DNA from: VRUE01 sp963796705
GTDB taxonomy: Bacteria > Actinomycetota > Thermoleophilia > Solirubrobacterales > 70-9
DNA: 64,000 bases
Reading direction: 5' to 3'
NCBI GenBank assembly: GCA_963796705.1
Contig: CAWCMK010000001.1
Coordinates: 650,697 to 714,696, forward strand
Position 1 is the first letter of the stretch, and each line of letters opens with the position of its first letter. The notes under the pieces are model-generated. The model worked only from the letters and a program-made list of their open reading frames with translations. It did not search any database and was not told where the DNA came from. This document shows positions 16,653-26,377 of this stretch, one piece after another. Both the position numbers and the translations under genes were made by a program.

Positions 16653-18495
16653 CGATCCAGAGCCGGTGCCAGAGCTCGAGCACGGCCAGGTTCCAAACGC
16701 GATTGGTGTTGTCCGCGGTTCCCTCGACGTGGTCCCGGACCAGCCGCCGCACTCCATCAGGGTCGAAGTAGCCGCGGTCCAGCGATGTCTCGTCGAGCAG
16801 GAGATCCTCGACCCAGGGCCGCAGCTCCTTTCGCATCCAGGCGCCGACCGGGACGCCGAATCCCTGCTTGCGGCGCTGGACGAGGTCCGGCGGAAGGCCG
16901 CGCCGCTTCGCCAGCTCCTTCAGGGCCCACTTCGTCGTGCACCCCCTCAGCTTCATCCGGGCCGGCAGGCGCGCCGCGAGCTCCTGGACCCGGTAGTCCA
17001 GCAGCGGCGAGCGCACCTCGAGCGCCGTCGCCATCGACATCCGATCGACCTTGACCAGCAGATCGCCGGGCAGGTAGGTCTCCGTGTCGAGGGCCAGGTA
17101 GCGGCTGAGGCCGCCCAGCTTCGGCGGCGCCAGGGTCTCGTCCCATGCCGACCCGAGGCCGCCGGCCTCGGCGACGAACTCGGCGGTGCAGAGGCTCGCG
17201 AGCTCGCCAGGGGAGAAGTGGGACATCATCGAGGCGTAGCGATGCTCGGGGCCAAGCGCGAAAGCGTCGACCGCCCGCCGCAGCTGGGCCCCGGCGGGGA
17301 GCCGTGACAGCCACTCGCGCCCCCGCAGGAGGCGGGCGAGCGTGCTGAGCGGGCCGAGCCGATCGGCGGTTCGCGCCAGCAGATAGCGGCGGTAGCCGGC
17401 GAAGGCCTCGTCGCCCCCGTCGCCGGAGAGCGCCACAGTGACGCTTTCGCGGGTCATCTTCGAGAGCAGCAGGGTCGGGATCGCGGAGGAGTCGGCGAAC
17501 GGCTCGCCGGCGTGCCGCACGGCCTCGCCGATGAGGGGGGCGATATCCGGTTCGAGGACGTGGTCCTGGTGCTCGGTGCCGTAGATCTCGGCGACCCGCC
17601 GCGCGTGCTCGCCCTCGCTGAAGCCCGCCTCGGGGAAGTCGATCGAGAACGTCTTGACCTTGCCGCCGGCCTCGGCCATGTAGCTGACGACCAGGCTGGA
17701 GTCGATCCCTCCGGAAAGGAAGGCGCCGAGCGGGACGTCAGCGACGAGGCGTTCGCGGGTGGCCTCGGCAAGCAGCGCATCGAGGCGCTCCAGCGCCTCC
17801 TCCTCATCCAGGTCCTCGGGGGAGTCGAAGTCGAGCTTCCAGTAACGCTCGACCCGTGCCTCGCCCGCCTCGTAGATGAGACGCTCGCCCGGTGCCAGCT
17901 TCTCGATCCCGGCGAAGCCCGATCGGGGCGGGGGCACGTACTGCAGGGTCAGGTATTCGGCCAGCGCGGCCGGGTCGGGCCGCCCCTGGACCAGGCCGCT
18001 GGCAAGGATCGCCCCCGGCTCGCTTGCGTAGAGCAGGCCGTCCCCGACGGGCGCCCAATAGAGCGGCTTCACGCCGAGCCGGTCGCGCGCCAGGAGGAGC
18101 CGCTCTGACGACTCGTCCCAGAGGGCGATCGCGAACATTCCCTGCAGAGAGTCGAGACAGGCCGCGCCCCGCTCCTCGTAGAGGTGGGCGATTACCTCGG
18201 AGTCCGATGCGGTCGCGAATCGGTGACCCGCCGCCTCGAGCTCGGCGCGAAGGGCGCGGAAGTTGTAGATCTCGCCGTTGCAGGTGACGTGAACCCGGCG
18301 GCTCTCGTCGCAGATCGGCTGGTCGCCTCGGTCCAGGTCGATGATCGCCAGGCGGCGAAACCCGAGCGTGACCTTGCCGGGGACGACCAGCTCGCCCTCG
18401 GCGTCGGGGCCGCGGTGGCGGATCGCCGCGCACATCCTCGCCAGCGTCCCCCCGTCGGCACCGACCTCGCCGGCCCATCCCGCGATTCCGCACAT
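16645..18495 (-). CDS. asnB: Asparagine synthase (glutamine-hydrolysing) homologue
   Basis: MCGIAGWAGEV gives the N-terminal nucleophile Cys2 of the class II glutamine amidotransferase domain (residues 1-190; RLAIIDLDRGDQPI, CNGEIYNFRALR). The synthetase domain carries the pyrophosphate loop SGGIDSSLVVSYM near residue 262, and ALSGDGGDEAFAGYRRY. Length 616 is normal. Within polysaccharide loci such homologues commonly amidate uronic acids or similar glycan components rather than make free asparagine. The gene lies between the flippase and a GT4 gene, which supports that use here. Confidence 0.88.
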   Translation of the reverse strand: MCGIAGWAGEVGADGGTLARMCAAIRHRGPDAEGELVVPGKVTLGFRRLAIIDLDRGDQPICDESRRVHVTCNGEIYNFRALRAELEAAGHRFATASDSEVIAHLYEERGAACLDSLQGMFAIALWDESSERLLLARDRLGVKPLYWAPVGDGLLYASEPGAILASGLVQGRPDPAALAEYLTLQYVPPPRSGFAGIEKLAPGERLIYEAGEARVERYWKLDFDSPEDLDEEEALERLDALLAEATRERLVADVPLGAFLSGGIDSSLVVSYMAEAGGKVKTFSIDFPEAGFSEGEHARRVAEIYGTEHQDHVLEPDIAPLIGEAVRHAGEPFADSSAIPTLLLSKMTRESVTVALSGDGGDEAFAGYRRYLLARTADRLGPLSTLARLLRGREWLSRLPAGAQLRRAVDAFALGPEHRYASMMSHFSPGELASLCTAEFVAEAGGLGSAWDETLAPPKLGGLSRYLALDTETYLPGDLLVKVDRMSMATALEVRSPLLDYRVQELAARLPARMKLRGCTTKWALKELAKRRGLPPDLVQRRKQGFGVPVGAWMRKELRPWVEDLLLDETSLDRGYFDPDGVRRLVRDHVEGTADNTNRVWNLAVLELWHRLWIDG

Positions 18496-18498
18496 GGG

Positions 18499-19869
18499 CT
18501 AGCCCGTCGCCCGCCGCAGGCCGCGCCGGATCAGCCGCGGCAGAACGTCGTCGCGGTGGGGGGCCCGCAGGGCTCGGCTCATTGGCACCTCTCCATGGCG
18601 GGACAGGAGATACAGCATCAGGCCGGCGGCCAGCCAGTAGGAGAGAAGGGAGGCGATCGAGGCGCCGACGATCCCGATCGACGGGATCAAGGCGAAATTG
18701 AGGCCCGCGTTGAGGAGCAGGCCCGCGGCCGAGGCGGCGGAGATCGAGAGCGGCGACCCAATTCGGACCAGCAGGTTGCGGGACGGTTCCTCGACCGCGA
18801 GTGCGACGACGGCCGGCATCAGCACGACGAACGGCAGGACGCTCGCCTGCCACGCCTGCCCGTAGACGAGGACGACGAACGGGTAGGCGACCAGCGCGGC
18901 AAGCCCTCCGAGGAAGGCGGCGACGCCGAGGTTCTGGGCGATGAAGTCGATGGTGTAGTCGATCGCCGCCCTGGCATCCACTTTCGTCTGCGCCTCCAGC
19001 GCCCCCAGGGCGACGGTCGAGATGCTCGCGAAGACAATGTCGGCGAGGCTCGCGGAAAGCGAGTAGAGGCCCGCGTCGTGGGCGGTCGCGAGCAGCCCGA
19101 CGAGGAGCAGGTCGATCTTCAGGTTGAGCCAGAGCGCGATCGAAGCCGGCTGCAGCCGGAGCCCGACCCTCAACGACTCGCGCACGAGTCGCGGCCGGCA
19201 GACGGGAGACAGTGCGTCGAGGCCGAGCCGCCTGGCGAGGACCGCCGCGAGAGCGATCCCGACAACCGCCACCGCCACCAGTGCCGCCACCATCGCCAGC
19301 GCCGGCGTCAGGCCGGCCCCCAGCTCGAGAGCGGCGATCAGGACGAACTGGACGAGGGCGCCGGCCGCGATCACCCAGCCGTAGGCGCGCAGCTCGCCGA
19401 GCCGCAGGAGCAGCGCCGTCGCCATCTGCCCGATCAGCGTGAAGGGGATGCAGGCCGCGGCGAGGACGACCGTAGCGGCGCTGGCTCCGCCGAGCAGCGA
19501 GTTCCTGGTGGCCAGGCCGATCGCGAGTGTCAGCGCCGTTCCGGCCGCGCCGAGGACGACCACAAAAAACGAAGACACGCGGCAGAGCTCCTCGGGGGAG
19601 GCTTCCCCGCGCGCGAGGAGGCGGCCGACGGACTGCTCGACGGAGCAGTGGGAGATGACCCAGACCATCGTCGCCAGGTTGAGCGCCAGCGCGTACTGGC
19701 CGCGCCCGCTGGGCCCGAGCGCCCGCGTTGCGATCAGGCTGAGAAAGAAGAGGAACGCGAACTGAACGAGCCGGAAGCCGAGCAGGCGGCCGCCCCCGCG
19801 CAGGGTCGAGGAGACGAGGAGCTCGGGCTCCTCGACCGTTCCCGGGAGCGCCTCGCCCCTAGCCTGCAT
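18499..19869 (-). CDS. Wzx-like polysaccharide flippase (MOP superfamily)
   Basis: About 456 residues with roughly 12-14 hydrophobic segments in the MATE/MOP arrangement. RLLGFRLVQFAFLFFLSLIA then TRALGPSGRGQYALAL is the typical first helix pair of Wzx proteins. It would flip lipid-linked repeat units across the membrane. ATG 19869 is preferred because it overlaps the methyltransferase end by only 11 bases; ATG 19926 would overlap by 68. It is next to the asparagine synthase gene with a 3-base gap. Confidence 0.82.
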   Translation of the reverse strand: MQARGEALPGTVEEPELLVSSTLRGGGRLLGFRLVQFAFLFFLSLIATRALGPSGRGQYALALNLATMVWVISHCSVEQSVGRLLARGEASPEELCRVSSFFVVVLGAAGTALTLAIGLATRNSLLGGASAATVVLAAACIPFTLIGQMATALLLRLGELRAYGWVIAAGALVQFVLIAALELGAGLTPALAMVAALVAVAVVGIALAAVLARRLGLDALSPVCRPRLVRESLRVGLRLQPASIALWLNLKIDLLLVGLLATAHDAGLYSLSASLADIVFASISTVALGALEAQTKVDARAAIDYTIDFIAQNLGVAAFLGGLAALVAYPFVVLVYGQAWQASVLPFVVLMPAVVALAVEEPSRNLLVRIGSPLSISAASAAGLLLNAGLNFALIPSIGIVGASIASLLSYWLAAGLMLYLLSRHGEVPMSRALRAPHRDDVLPRLIRRGLRRATG

Positions 19870-20740
19870 CGGCGGCCCGCCTGAAGCCCACTGCGCACCA
19901 GTAGGGCGGGTCGGGAGAGAAGGCAATCCGCTCCAAGCCGGAGGCGTCCATCATCGCCTCTATCACCTGAGCGCTGAAGCGCTGCTCGAGGCCGGTGCCG
20001 AAGCGGTCCAGCGCGTCGGTTCGCATCGTGTAGAGGCTCGTTTGCCTATAGGCGGAAAGCGGCATCCCCTCGACGTCGGCGCCGAGCCGCTCGAGCAGCG
20101 CCGCCAGTCGCGCAAGAGGCAGGTAGACCAAGACCGCGATTGACGTCGTCAGCCAGCGGCGCGGTCGGTGCGGGAGGCGGCTGATACCGCGGCGCGCCAG
20201 GTCGGTCGCCCTCCAGATCCCGCGGAACCAGGCGGGACGCTGTTCGAGCGCGTAGTACAGATATATGAGAAACGGGGCACCGGGCCGCAGCCTCTCGACA
20301 CAGGCCCTCAGTCCGGCAGCGGTGTCCGGCACGTGGTGCAGCACGCCGAGGCTGTACCCGAAGTCCATCGATTCGGGCTCCAGCGGGATTTCCCCGACTC
20401 CCGCGATGTGCAACACGCAGTTCGGGTTGCCGGCGAGGTTGCGGCCAGCGACCGCGATCGCCGCGGGGCTCGGGTCGATGCAGTGGAGGCCTCCAACGCG
20501 CGGCGCGACCCGCGCGGCCCAACGACCGCTGCCACAGCCGAGGTCAAAGCCCTGGGCATCGTCCGGAAGCTCATCCCAAGGGAAGATCGCGAAATAGCGG
20601 CCGAAGAGTTCGTCGAGCTCGGCCGCAGGGAGTCGGGACTGGTCGAACGAGGACCACTCCTGACCGAATCCGGCGACCGTTCCGGCATCGAGATTCGGGG
20701 CCTGTCCGGTGCCCGGCCGGCCCTCGTCGCGAGCGCTCAC
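19859..20740 (-). CDS. SAM-dependent methyltransferase
   Basis: 293 residues. Motif I is GFDLGCGSGRWAARVAP (about 64-80), followed by LHCIDPSPAAIAVA and FGYSLGVLHHVPDTAAGLR. The N-terminal AGFGQEWSSFDQSRL resembles the start of the methyltransferase at 9737, so the two are paralogues with a shared domain plan. A C-terminal extension of about 100 residues (LVYLPLARLAALLERLG and beyond) may bind the membrane or the glycan acceptor. It is translationally coupled to the GT4 gene upstream (overlap at 20737-20740). Confidence 0.85.
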   Translation of the reverse strand: MSARDEGRPGTGQAPNLDAGTVAGFGQEWSSFDQSRLPAAELDELFGRYFAIFPWDELPDDAQGFDLGCGSGRWAARVAPRVGGLHCIDPSPAAIAVAGRNLAGNPNCVLHIAGVGEIPLEPESMDFGYSLGVLHHVPDTAAGLRACVERLRPGAPFLIYLYYALEQRPAWFRGIWRATDLARRGISRLPHRPRRWLTTSIAVLVYLPLARLAALLERLGADVEGMPLSAYRQTSLYTMRTDALDRFGTGLEQRFSAQVIEAMMDASGLERIAFSPDPPYWCAVGFRRAADAG

Positions 20741-21918
20741 CTTGCCGGCGCCGCGGTGGCCAGGAGCCGCGAGTAGAGGGAGTCGATGTCGCCCAGCAGC
20801 CGCGCCGCCCCATAGCGGGTAGCGACGTGATCGCGTGCCCGGGCGCCCATCCGCCGCCGCAGGCCGGCGTCGGCGGTGAGCAGCTCGATATGCGAGGCGA
20901 GCCCTTCGGCGTCGCCTGCCGGCGCCAGCAGGCCGCCCCCCGGGACGACGATCTCCGAGACGCCACCCACATCGGTGGCCACCGCCGGGCGCCCCGCCGC
21001 CGCCGCCTCGATCAGGGCCACCGGGGTCCCCTCGTTGTCGGACGTCAGCAACGCGGCGTCGCTACCGGCGGCGATCCACGTAAGGTCGGTCCGGTAGCCG
21101 AGGAAGTGGACCCACTCGGCGCAGCCCAGTTCGCGCGCCTGCGCTTCCAGCTCCGGCCGGATATCCCCGTCGCCGACGACCACCACCCTGGCGGGAGCAC
21201 CGTTGCGACGGGCGATCGCCAGCGCCCGCAGCATCGTGTCGGCTCGCTTGATCGGCACCAGCCTGCCGGTAAAGGTGAAGAGGGCCTCGCTCGCCGCGGC
21301 TCCGATCTCCTTTCGCAGCTCGCCGGTCGGGCTCGGGTCGACCGCTAGGAACGGCTCGAGCTCCAGCCCGAGTGGCACCACCGAGAACTTCGCGCGCGGC
21401 GCCACGCGTAGCTCGACGAGCTCATCGACAGTCGCCTTGCTGACGCCGATCAGCCGGTCGCTGACTCGGGCCAAGGCGCGCTCGACGCCGCGAAAGAAGC
21501 CGGTCTTGGCCCGCCCGAAATAGCCCCGCAAGACGTGGCCGTGGAAAGTGTGGACGATGACCGGGCGCGGGCCCCGGGTCAGAACCGCGGCCGTGCGCCC
21601 CAGCATCCCTGCCTTGGCGGTGTGGGTGTGCACCACCGCCGGGCGGAAGCTGCGCATCAGGCGCATCAGGGCGACCAAGGCGCGCAGGTCGTCGTAGGGG
21701 CGGATCTCCGGTCCGAGGGAGTCGAGCCGCCGGACCCGACCGCTCCCGCCTGTGCTGTGCTCCTCCTCGCCAGGTCCTACTCGGCCGCAGACGAGAAGCG
21801 TCTCATAGCGCTCGCGGTCGAGCCTCTCGTTGAGCAGAGCCGCCTGATGCGCCGGCCCACCGAGGTTCATCCGCGCGATAACACGCAGCACTCGTACAGG
21901 TGATGACTGCTCCGCCAT
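20737..21918 (-). CDS. Glycosyltransferase family 4 (GT-B)
   Basis: ATG 21918 (MAEQSSPVRVLRVIARMNLG) is the family start. RMNLGGPAHQAALLNERL is the glycine loop. FTGRLVPIKRADTMLRALAI and VVVGDGDIRPELEAQ follow, and the E-x7-E donor motif is in SDNEGTPVALIEAAAAGRPA. 393 residues. HTHTAKAGMLGR and HTFHGHVLRGYFG are typical of the WbpH/PimB-like part of the family. It is the first gene of the minus-strand run down to 15543 and is divergent from the epimerase at 22010. Confidence 0.87.
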   Translation of the reverse strand: MAEQSSPVRVLRVIARMNLGGPAHQAALLNERLDRERYETLLVCGRVGPGEEEHSTGGSGRVRRLDSLGPEIRPYDDLRALVALMRLMRSFRPAVVHTHTAKAGMLGRTAAVLTRGPRPVIVHTFHGHVLRGYFGRAKTGFFRGVERALARVSDRLIGVSKATVDELVELRVAPRAKFSVVPLGLELEPFLAVDPSPTGELRKEIGAAASEALFTFTGRLVPIKRADTMLRALAIARRNGAPARVVVVGDGDIRPELEAQARELGCAEWVHFLGYRTDLTWIAAGSDAALLTSDNEGTPVALIEAAAAGRPAVATDVGGVSEIVVPGGGLLAPAGDAEGLASHIELLTADAGLRRRMGARARDHVATRYGAARLLGDIDSLYSRLLATAAPAR

Positions 21919-22009
21919 TGGGATTATTATCGCCGTGGTCAGGGCAGAGGTATTCAGATGCGGTACATGGCAATCGCAGGTCATGCAGGCGATCGGGAGG
22001 GTGTTCGAG

Positions 22010-22993
22010 TTGAGATATCTGGTGACAGGCGGTGCGGGCTTTATCGGCTCGCATCTCACCGATGCACTTCTAGCAAGAGGCGAAAATGTCCTGGTGCTCG
22101 ATGACCTCAGCACCGGCCGGCTCGAGAACCTCGAGCCGGCGCTAAAGAGCGGCTCGGTTGAGTTCGTCGAGGGCTCGATCCTCGACCAAGGATTGGTCGA
22201 GGAGTGCGTCGCGCAAACCGACTTCTGCCTGCACCTAGCCGCAGCGGTGGGAGTCGAACTGATCCTCGAGCGGCCGCTGGACTCGCTGATCCGCAACGTG
22301 CGTGGCAGCGACAACGTGATCTCCGCCGTCGCCCGCCGCGAGGGCCGGATCCTCGTCGCCTCCTCCTCAGAGGTCTACGGGAAGAACACCAGCGGCCCCC
22401 TGGCCGAGACCTCGGACCGGATCCTCGGACCGCCCTCGACGGCCCGCTGGGCCTACTCGGTCGCCAAGTCCTACGCGGAGATCCTCGCCAACGCCTACCA
22501 CTACGAGACCGGCACCCGGCCGGTCATCGTGCGCCTCTTCAACACCGTCGGGCCGCGCCAGACGGGCGCCTACGGGATGGTCCTGCCGCGCTTCGTCCAG
22601 CAGGCGCTCGACCGCGAGGTCCTGACCGTCTACGGAGACGGCTCTCAGACCCGCTGCTTCACCCACGTCGCCGACGTGGTCGAGGCGCTGCTCTTGCTCG
22701 CCGACAGCGAGCCGGCGATCGGCCACACCTTCAACATCGGCTCGCCGCGCGAGATCTCGATCGGCGAACTCGCCGAGCGAGTCCTCGCCCGCAGCGGCTC
22801 CGACTCGGAGATCGAATTGGTTCCCTACGACGAGGCCTACGGCGAGGGCTTCGAGGAGATCGGCCGCCGCCGCCCCGACCTCTCGTTGATCACCGAGGTC
22901 ACCGGCTGGTCGCCGTCGCGCAGCATCGAGGACGTAATCGACGACGTGATCGCCGAGCGTCGGGCACCGGTCGAAGTCAGCGAAGCCGCCTGA
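22010..22993 (+). CDS. NAD-dependent epimerase/decarboxylase (extended SDR)
   Basis: TTG 22010 is preferred: it gives MRYLVTGGAGFIGSHLTDAL and has GGGAGGG about 9 bases upstream. GTG 22001 is an alternative. The Rossmann GxxGxxG is residues 7-12. The active-site Tyr/Lys is in RWAYSVAKSYAE, with VASSSEVYGKN before it. RLFNTVGPRQTGAYGMVLPR and VYGDGSQTRCFTHVADVV place it in the UDP-glucuronate decarboxylase/UDP-glucose epimerase group. 327 residues. It precedes the WecA-like gene by one base, indicating an operon. Confidence 0.85.
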   Translation: MRYLVTGGAGFIGSHLTDALLARGENVLVLDDLSTGRLENLEPALKSGSVEFVEGSILDQGLVEECVAQTDFCLHLAAAVGVELILERPLDSLIRNVRGSDNVISAVARREGRILVASSSEVYGKNTSGPLAETSDRILGPPSTARWAYSVAKSYAEILANAYHYETGTRPVIVRLFNTVGPRQTGAYGMVLPRFVQQALDREVLTVYGDGSQTRCFTHVADVVEALLLLADSEPAIGHTFNIGSPREISIGELAERVLARSGSDSEIELVPYDEAYGEGFEEIGRRRPDLSLITEVTGWSPSRSIEDVIDDVIAERRAPVEVSEAA

Positions 22994-22994
22994 C

Positions 22995-24012
22995 GTGGCG
23001 GACGGGCTCGGCCTTTTCCTAACCTTCGTCGCCGCCGCGGCCCTGACCGTCGCGACCGTCCCGGCGGCGATCGCGATCGCCGGCCGCACCGGCTTCCTCG
23101 ACCATCCCGCCGGCTATAAGGCCCACGCCGCTCCGACCCCGTACCTCGGCGGGCTAGCGGTCCTTGTCGCCTGGCTGGCGGCGGCCCTGGCCTTCGATGG
23201 CGGGCACGGCTACGGATCGCTGCTGGTCGGTACCGTCGGTCTCGCGGCGGTGGGGACGATCGACGATCGCCATAACCTCTCGCCTCTGCTCCGGGTCGCG
23301 CTCGAGGTCGCCGCCGCCTGGCTCCTCTGGGACGCCGGCATCCACTGGTCGGTCTTCGGCGCCGGGGCGCTCGACTTCGCGCTCTCGGCTTTCTGGGTGG
23401 TGGCGATCGTCAACGCCCTCAACCTGATGGACAATCTCGATGGCGCCGCGGCGAGCGTCGGCGGCGTCTGCTCTCTGGGCGTCGGGGTGCTCGCCCAGGT
23501 TGGCGGCGACCGGGCCCTCGCAGTGCTCGCCTTCGGCCTCGCCGCGGCGCTGCTCGGCTTCCTCCGGCACAACCTCGCGCGCCCCTCGCGGATCTTCCTC
23601 GGCGACGGCGGCAGCATGGCGATCGGCTTCTTCCTCGCCGCCGGGCTGATGGCGGCGCCGACGGGCGGCCTCCGCGGGGGCCGCGCCGCTGCTCGTCGCC
23701 GCGGTCCTCGTCGGGCTGCCGGTCTTCGACACGACCCTGGTCGTCTTCTCTCGCCGCCGCCGTGGAGCGCCGCTCCTCTCCGGCGCCACCGACCACACCA
23801 CCCACCGCCTGGGGGCCCTCCTCAAGACCCCGCGCGCGGTGGCCGCGGCCCTGGCGCTCGCCCAGGCGCTGCTCTGCGGCCTGGCGATCGAGGCGAGCCG
23901 GCTCGGCGACAGCGCCGCGATCGCCCTCGCCTGCGTCTGCCTGGTCGCGATGGCGGTGACGATCGCGGTGATCGAGGGGACACGATGGGTGCCCGCCTCC
24001 GGAAAGTCCTGA
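22995..24012 (+). pseudogene. WecA/TagO-like polyprenyl-phosphate sugar-1-P transferase, one-base frameshift
   Basis: The first 225 residues are the WecA family: KAHAAPTPYLGG (41-53), DD at 90-91 (GTIDDRHNLS), NALNLMDNLDG (140-150) and FLGDGGSMAIGFF (201-213). The frame then turns to nonsense at a run of five G (23676-23680). Reading one base on restores LLVAAVLVGLPVFDTTLVV and GATDHTTHRLGALL, the family's C-terminal part, ending at 24012. Removing one G would give a normal protein of about 339 residues that starts glycan synthesis by moving a sugar-1-phosphate to undecaprenyl phosphate. As read, the frame falls into the next gene and mimics a 1004-residue fusion. Confidence 0.85.
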
Positions 24013-26009
24013 GCGGCGGGCGCGAGGCCGCGCCGCCGCTGCCGGCATGGGTGCGGCGCGGCCTCCTCGTCCTGCTGGGGGCGGCCTGCGGGATCAGCCC
24101 GGCGTTCTTCGGCTACTTCGGCATGTCGGTCTGGGGGCCCATCGCGATCGGCCTCGCGGCCCTCGCCCTCGCCCTGCTGGTCGCCCGTCCGGTCCTGCCG
24201 ACCGGCCTCGCCGCCGTGGCAATTGCCGCCCTGGCGCTGTTCGCGCTCTGGTCCCTGCTCTCGATCGGCTGGGCCGAGTCGGCGGACCGGGCCCTGACCG
24301 AAGGCGATCGCTGGATCCTCTACGCGCTCTACCTGCTGGTCGTGGTGCTGCTCCTCGAGGACCGTCGTGACGGCGCGGCCTTCGTCGCGGCGGTCGGCGC
24401 GGGGGTCCTCTGCATCGCTGGCTACGACCTAACGAAGATGCTCGGTGGTGAGGGGCGCTCGCTTTTCGGCGGCTCGCGCCTGCTGGAACCCCTGGGCTAC
24501 ATCAACGGCATGGGCGGCTTCTTCCTGCTCGGCTTCTGGCCCCTTGTCGCGGTCGCCGAACGCGCCCGCCAGGCCGCCGTCGCCGGTTTGGCGGCGGGCG
24601 GCGCGACGCTGCTCGTGGCGCTCGTCCTGCTGACCGACTCACGAGGCACCGCCTTCGCCTTTGCCGCCTCGGCGCTGCTGGTCCTGGTGCTGATGCCCGG
24701 CCGCAGCCGCCGGGCGTGGTTGCTGCTCGTCGTCCTCGCCGGGCTGGCGGTCGCCTGGGGGCCGCTGAGCGACGTCACGGCGGTGCTGCCGCACGGGACC
24801 TTCGCACCTGCGGCCTCGACGATCGAACGGGCGGCCCGCTGGAGCCTGGCGATCGCCGTTGCGGTGGGAGCTCTCTGGAGCCTCGCGACGGCTGCCGTGG
24901 CCGCCGCCCGCCGGGGCCGGCCCTCGCGGCTCGTCGACAATCTGCCGCGGATCTCGGCCGCGGCGCTCTGGGCGCTCGTCGCAGTCGCCCTGGTCGCCGC
25001 CGCCGTCTCCGTCAAGGACCCGGGCGGGAGGATCTCCGAACAGTACGAATCGTTCACCAAGCTCGAGAAGGTCGAAAGCGGGGTGCGCTTCACCTCTGGC
25101 GGCGGCAACCGCTACGACTACTGGCGGATCGCCTGGCACCAATTCACCGATCACCCACTGGACGGGGTCGGCGCCGGCAATTTCGACCGCACCTACTTCC
25201 TCGAACGCCGCACCGACGAGGATGTGCGCCAGGCCCACAGCATCGAGCTGCAGACCCTGGGAGAGACGGGCCTGATCGGGGGCCTGATCCTGCTCGCCTT
25301 TTTCGTTGCGGCCTTCGCCGGCCTGTGGCGCCGTTCGCGCGAAGCGCGCCGGGGCCGGCGCGGTGCCGCTCCCGGGCTGACGATCGCCGCAACCGGGATG
25401 TTCGTCGTCTGGCTGGCTCAGACGAGCGTCGACTGGTTGCACTTAATACCTGGGCTGACCGGGGCCGCCCTGGGCGCCGGCGCGATCCTCCTTCTGCCGG
25501 CGGAAACCGACGGGGAGGCGAGGCGCTTTCGTCCGCTGCCCCTACTCGGCATTGCCCTCGCCATCCCCCTCGCCGCCGCCGCGATCGTCCTGATCGGCCG
25601 GCCAACCCTCGCTGAGCACCTGCGCAGCGAAGCGCAGAGTCAGATCGAGACGGAGCCGCGCCGCGCCGTTGCCACAGCGGTCGAATCGCTCTCACTGAAC
25701 CCCGAATCGGTGCAGGGGTACTACCTCAAGGCCGCAGCTCTGGCCAAGCTGGGGCTGTACCGGCCGGCTCGGACCACGCTGCTCGAAGCGATCAGGCGGG
25801 AGCCCCACAACTACGTTAGTTGGGCACTGCTCGGCGACCTTGCCACTCGACGCGGGGCGATCGGCGATGCGATCGTGGCCTACCGCCATGCCTCGCTGCT
25901 CAACCCACGCGATCGTGAGCTGAGCCTTCTCGGCTCCCAGCGGCGCCAGGTCCAACGTCTGCACCGAAACCCTAGCTCGGTCGCCGCCCTACCCGAAGCC
26001 GGTGGTTGA
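23985..26009 (+). CDS. O-antigen ligase-like protein with C-terminal TPR region
   Basis: ATG 23985 (MGARLRKVLSGGREAA) overlaps the natural end of the WecA-like gene by 28 bases. 674 residues. There are about eleven hydrophobic helices, and the family loop GGGNRYDYWRIAWHQFTDHP, then GVGAGNFDRTYFLER and AHSIELQTLGETGLIGGLIL. After the last helix, residues about 545-660 are helical repeats of TPR type (SLSLNPESVQGYYLKAAALA, LLEAIRREPHNYVSWALLGD), which face outward in this topology. It would polymerise or attach glycan. It is a second ligase-like protein of different build from that at 11589. Confidence 0.82.
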   Translation: MGARLRKVLSGGREAAPPLPAWVRRGLLVLLGAACGISPAFFGYFGMSVWGPIAIGLAALALALLVARPVLPTGLAAVAIAALALFALWSLLSIGWAESADRALTEGDRWILYALYLLVVVLLLEDRRDGAAFVAAVGAGVLCIAGYDLTKMLGGEGRSLFGGSRLLEPLGYINGMGGFFLLGFWPLVAVAERARQAAVAGLAAGGATLLVALVLLTDSRGTAFAFAASALLVLVLMPGRSRRAWLLLVVLAGLAVAWGPLSDVTAVLPHGTFAPAASTIERAARWSLAIAVAVGALWSLATAAVAAARRGRPSRLVDNLPRISAAALWALVAVALVAAAVSVKDPGGRISEQYESFTKLEKVESGVRFTSGGGNRYDYWRIAWHQFTDHPLDGVGAGNFDRTYFLERRTDEDVRQAHSIELQTLGETGLIGGLILLAFFVAAFAGLWRRSREARRGRRGAAPGLTIAATGMFVVWLAQTSVDWLHLIPGLTGAALGAGAILLLPAETDGEARRFRPLPLLGIALAIPLAAAAIVLIGRPTLAEHLRSEAQSQIETEPRRAVATAVESLSLNPESVQGYYLKAAALAKLGLYRPARTTLLEAIRREPHNYVSWALLGDLATRRGAIGDAIVAYRHASLLNPRDRELSLLGSQRRQVQRLHRNPSSVAALPEAGG

Positions 26010-26377
26010 TCGGCACAGCCCGGCGTTCGAGCCAGCACTGCGATGGTTGGCTGGAAGGCCACAGTAGCCAGTGGGCGCTGGTCAAGCCGTGGGCTAGCCC
26101 GAACCGCTCGGCGGCTCGATTCCCAGCTGCCGGCAAATCGCCGGGGCCAAGCGATCGTCGACGCGGCACGGAGAGCCTTTGCCGGTGGCGGGGATCCAAC
26201 GGCTCTGATTGGCGGTCCGGTGGGTGGTCGGGCTCGAGGACGGCTTCGATGCGCCGGGCGCGGCGGTCGATAAGGGCGGCGTAGGCCTCGATCGGCTCGG
26301 CGGCCTCCGCCCCACCCAAGCCGGCGAGGTAGGGCACGGAATCGCCGGCGGTGTCGAAACGGAGGTCACCGCAGGCG
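26010..26377 (-). pseudogene. Remnant of an ArdC-like antirestriction protein
   Basis: A minus-strand frame just beyond the integrase 3' end reads GDLRFDTAGDSVPYLAGLGG and EAYAALIDRRARRIEAVLEP. This pattern (FDT-GDS-PYLAG, then AYAxLIDxxARRIE) matches the end of the ArdC-type N-terminal ssDNA-binding domain found on conjugative elements. The frame has no start in this region and the sequence downstream loses protein character. Nothing else is supported in these 370 bases. The assignment is from memory of the family. Confidence 0.4.

Noticed and set aside
22995..26009. A single 1004-residue fusion of WecA-like and O-antigen-ligase-like proteins
   Set aside because: The middle part has no protein character. 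The true WecA end is found one base out of frame, and the ligase has its own ATG at 23985.
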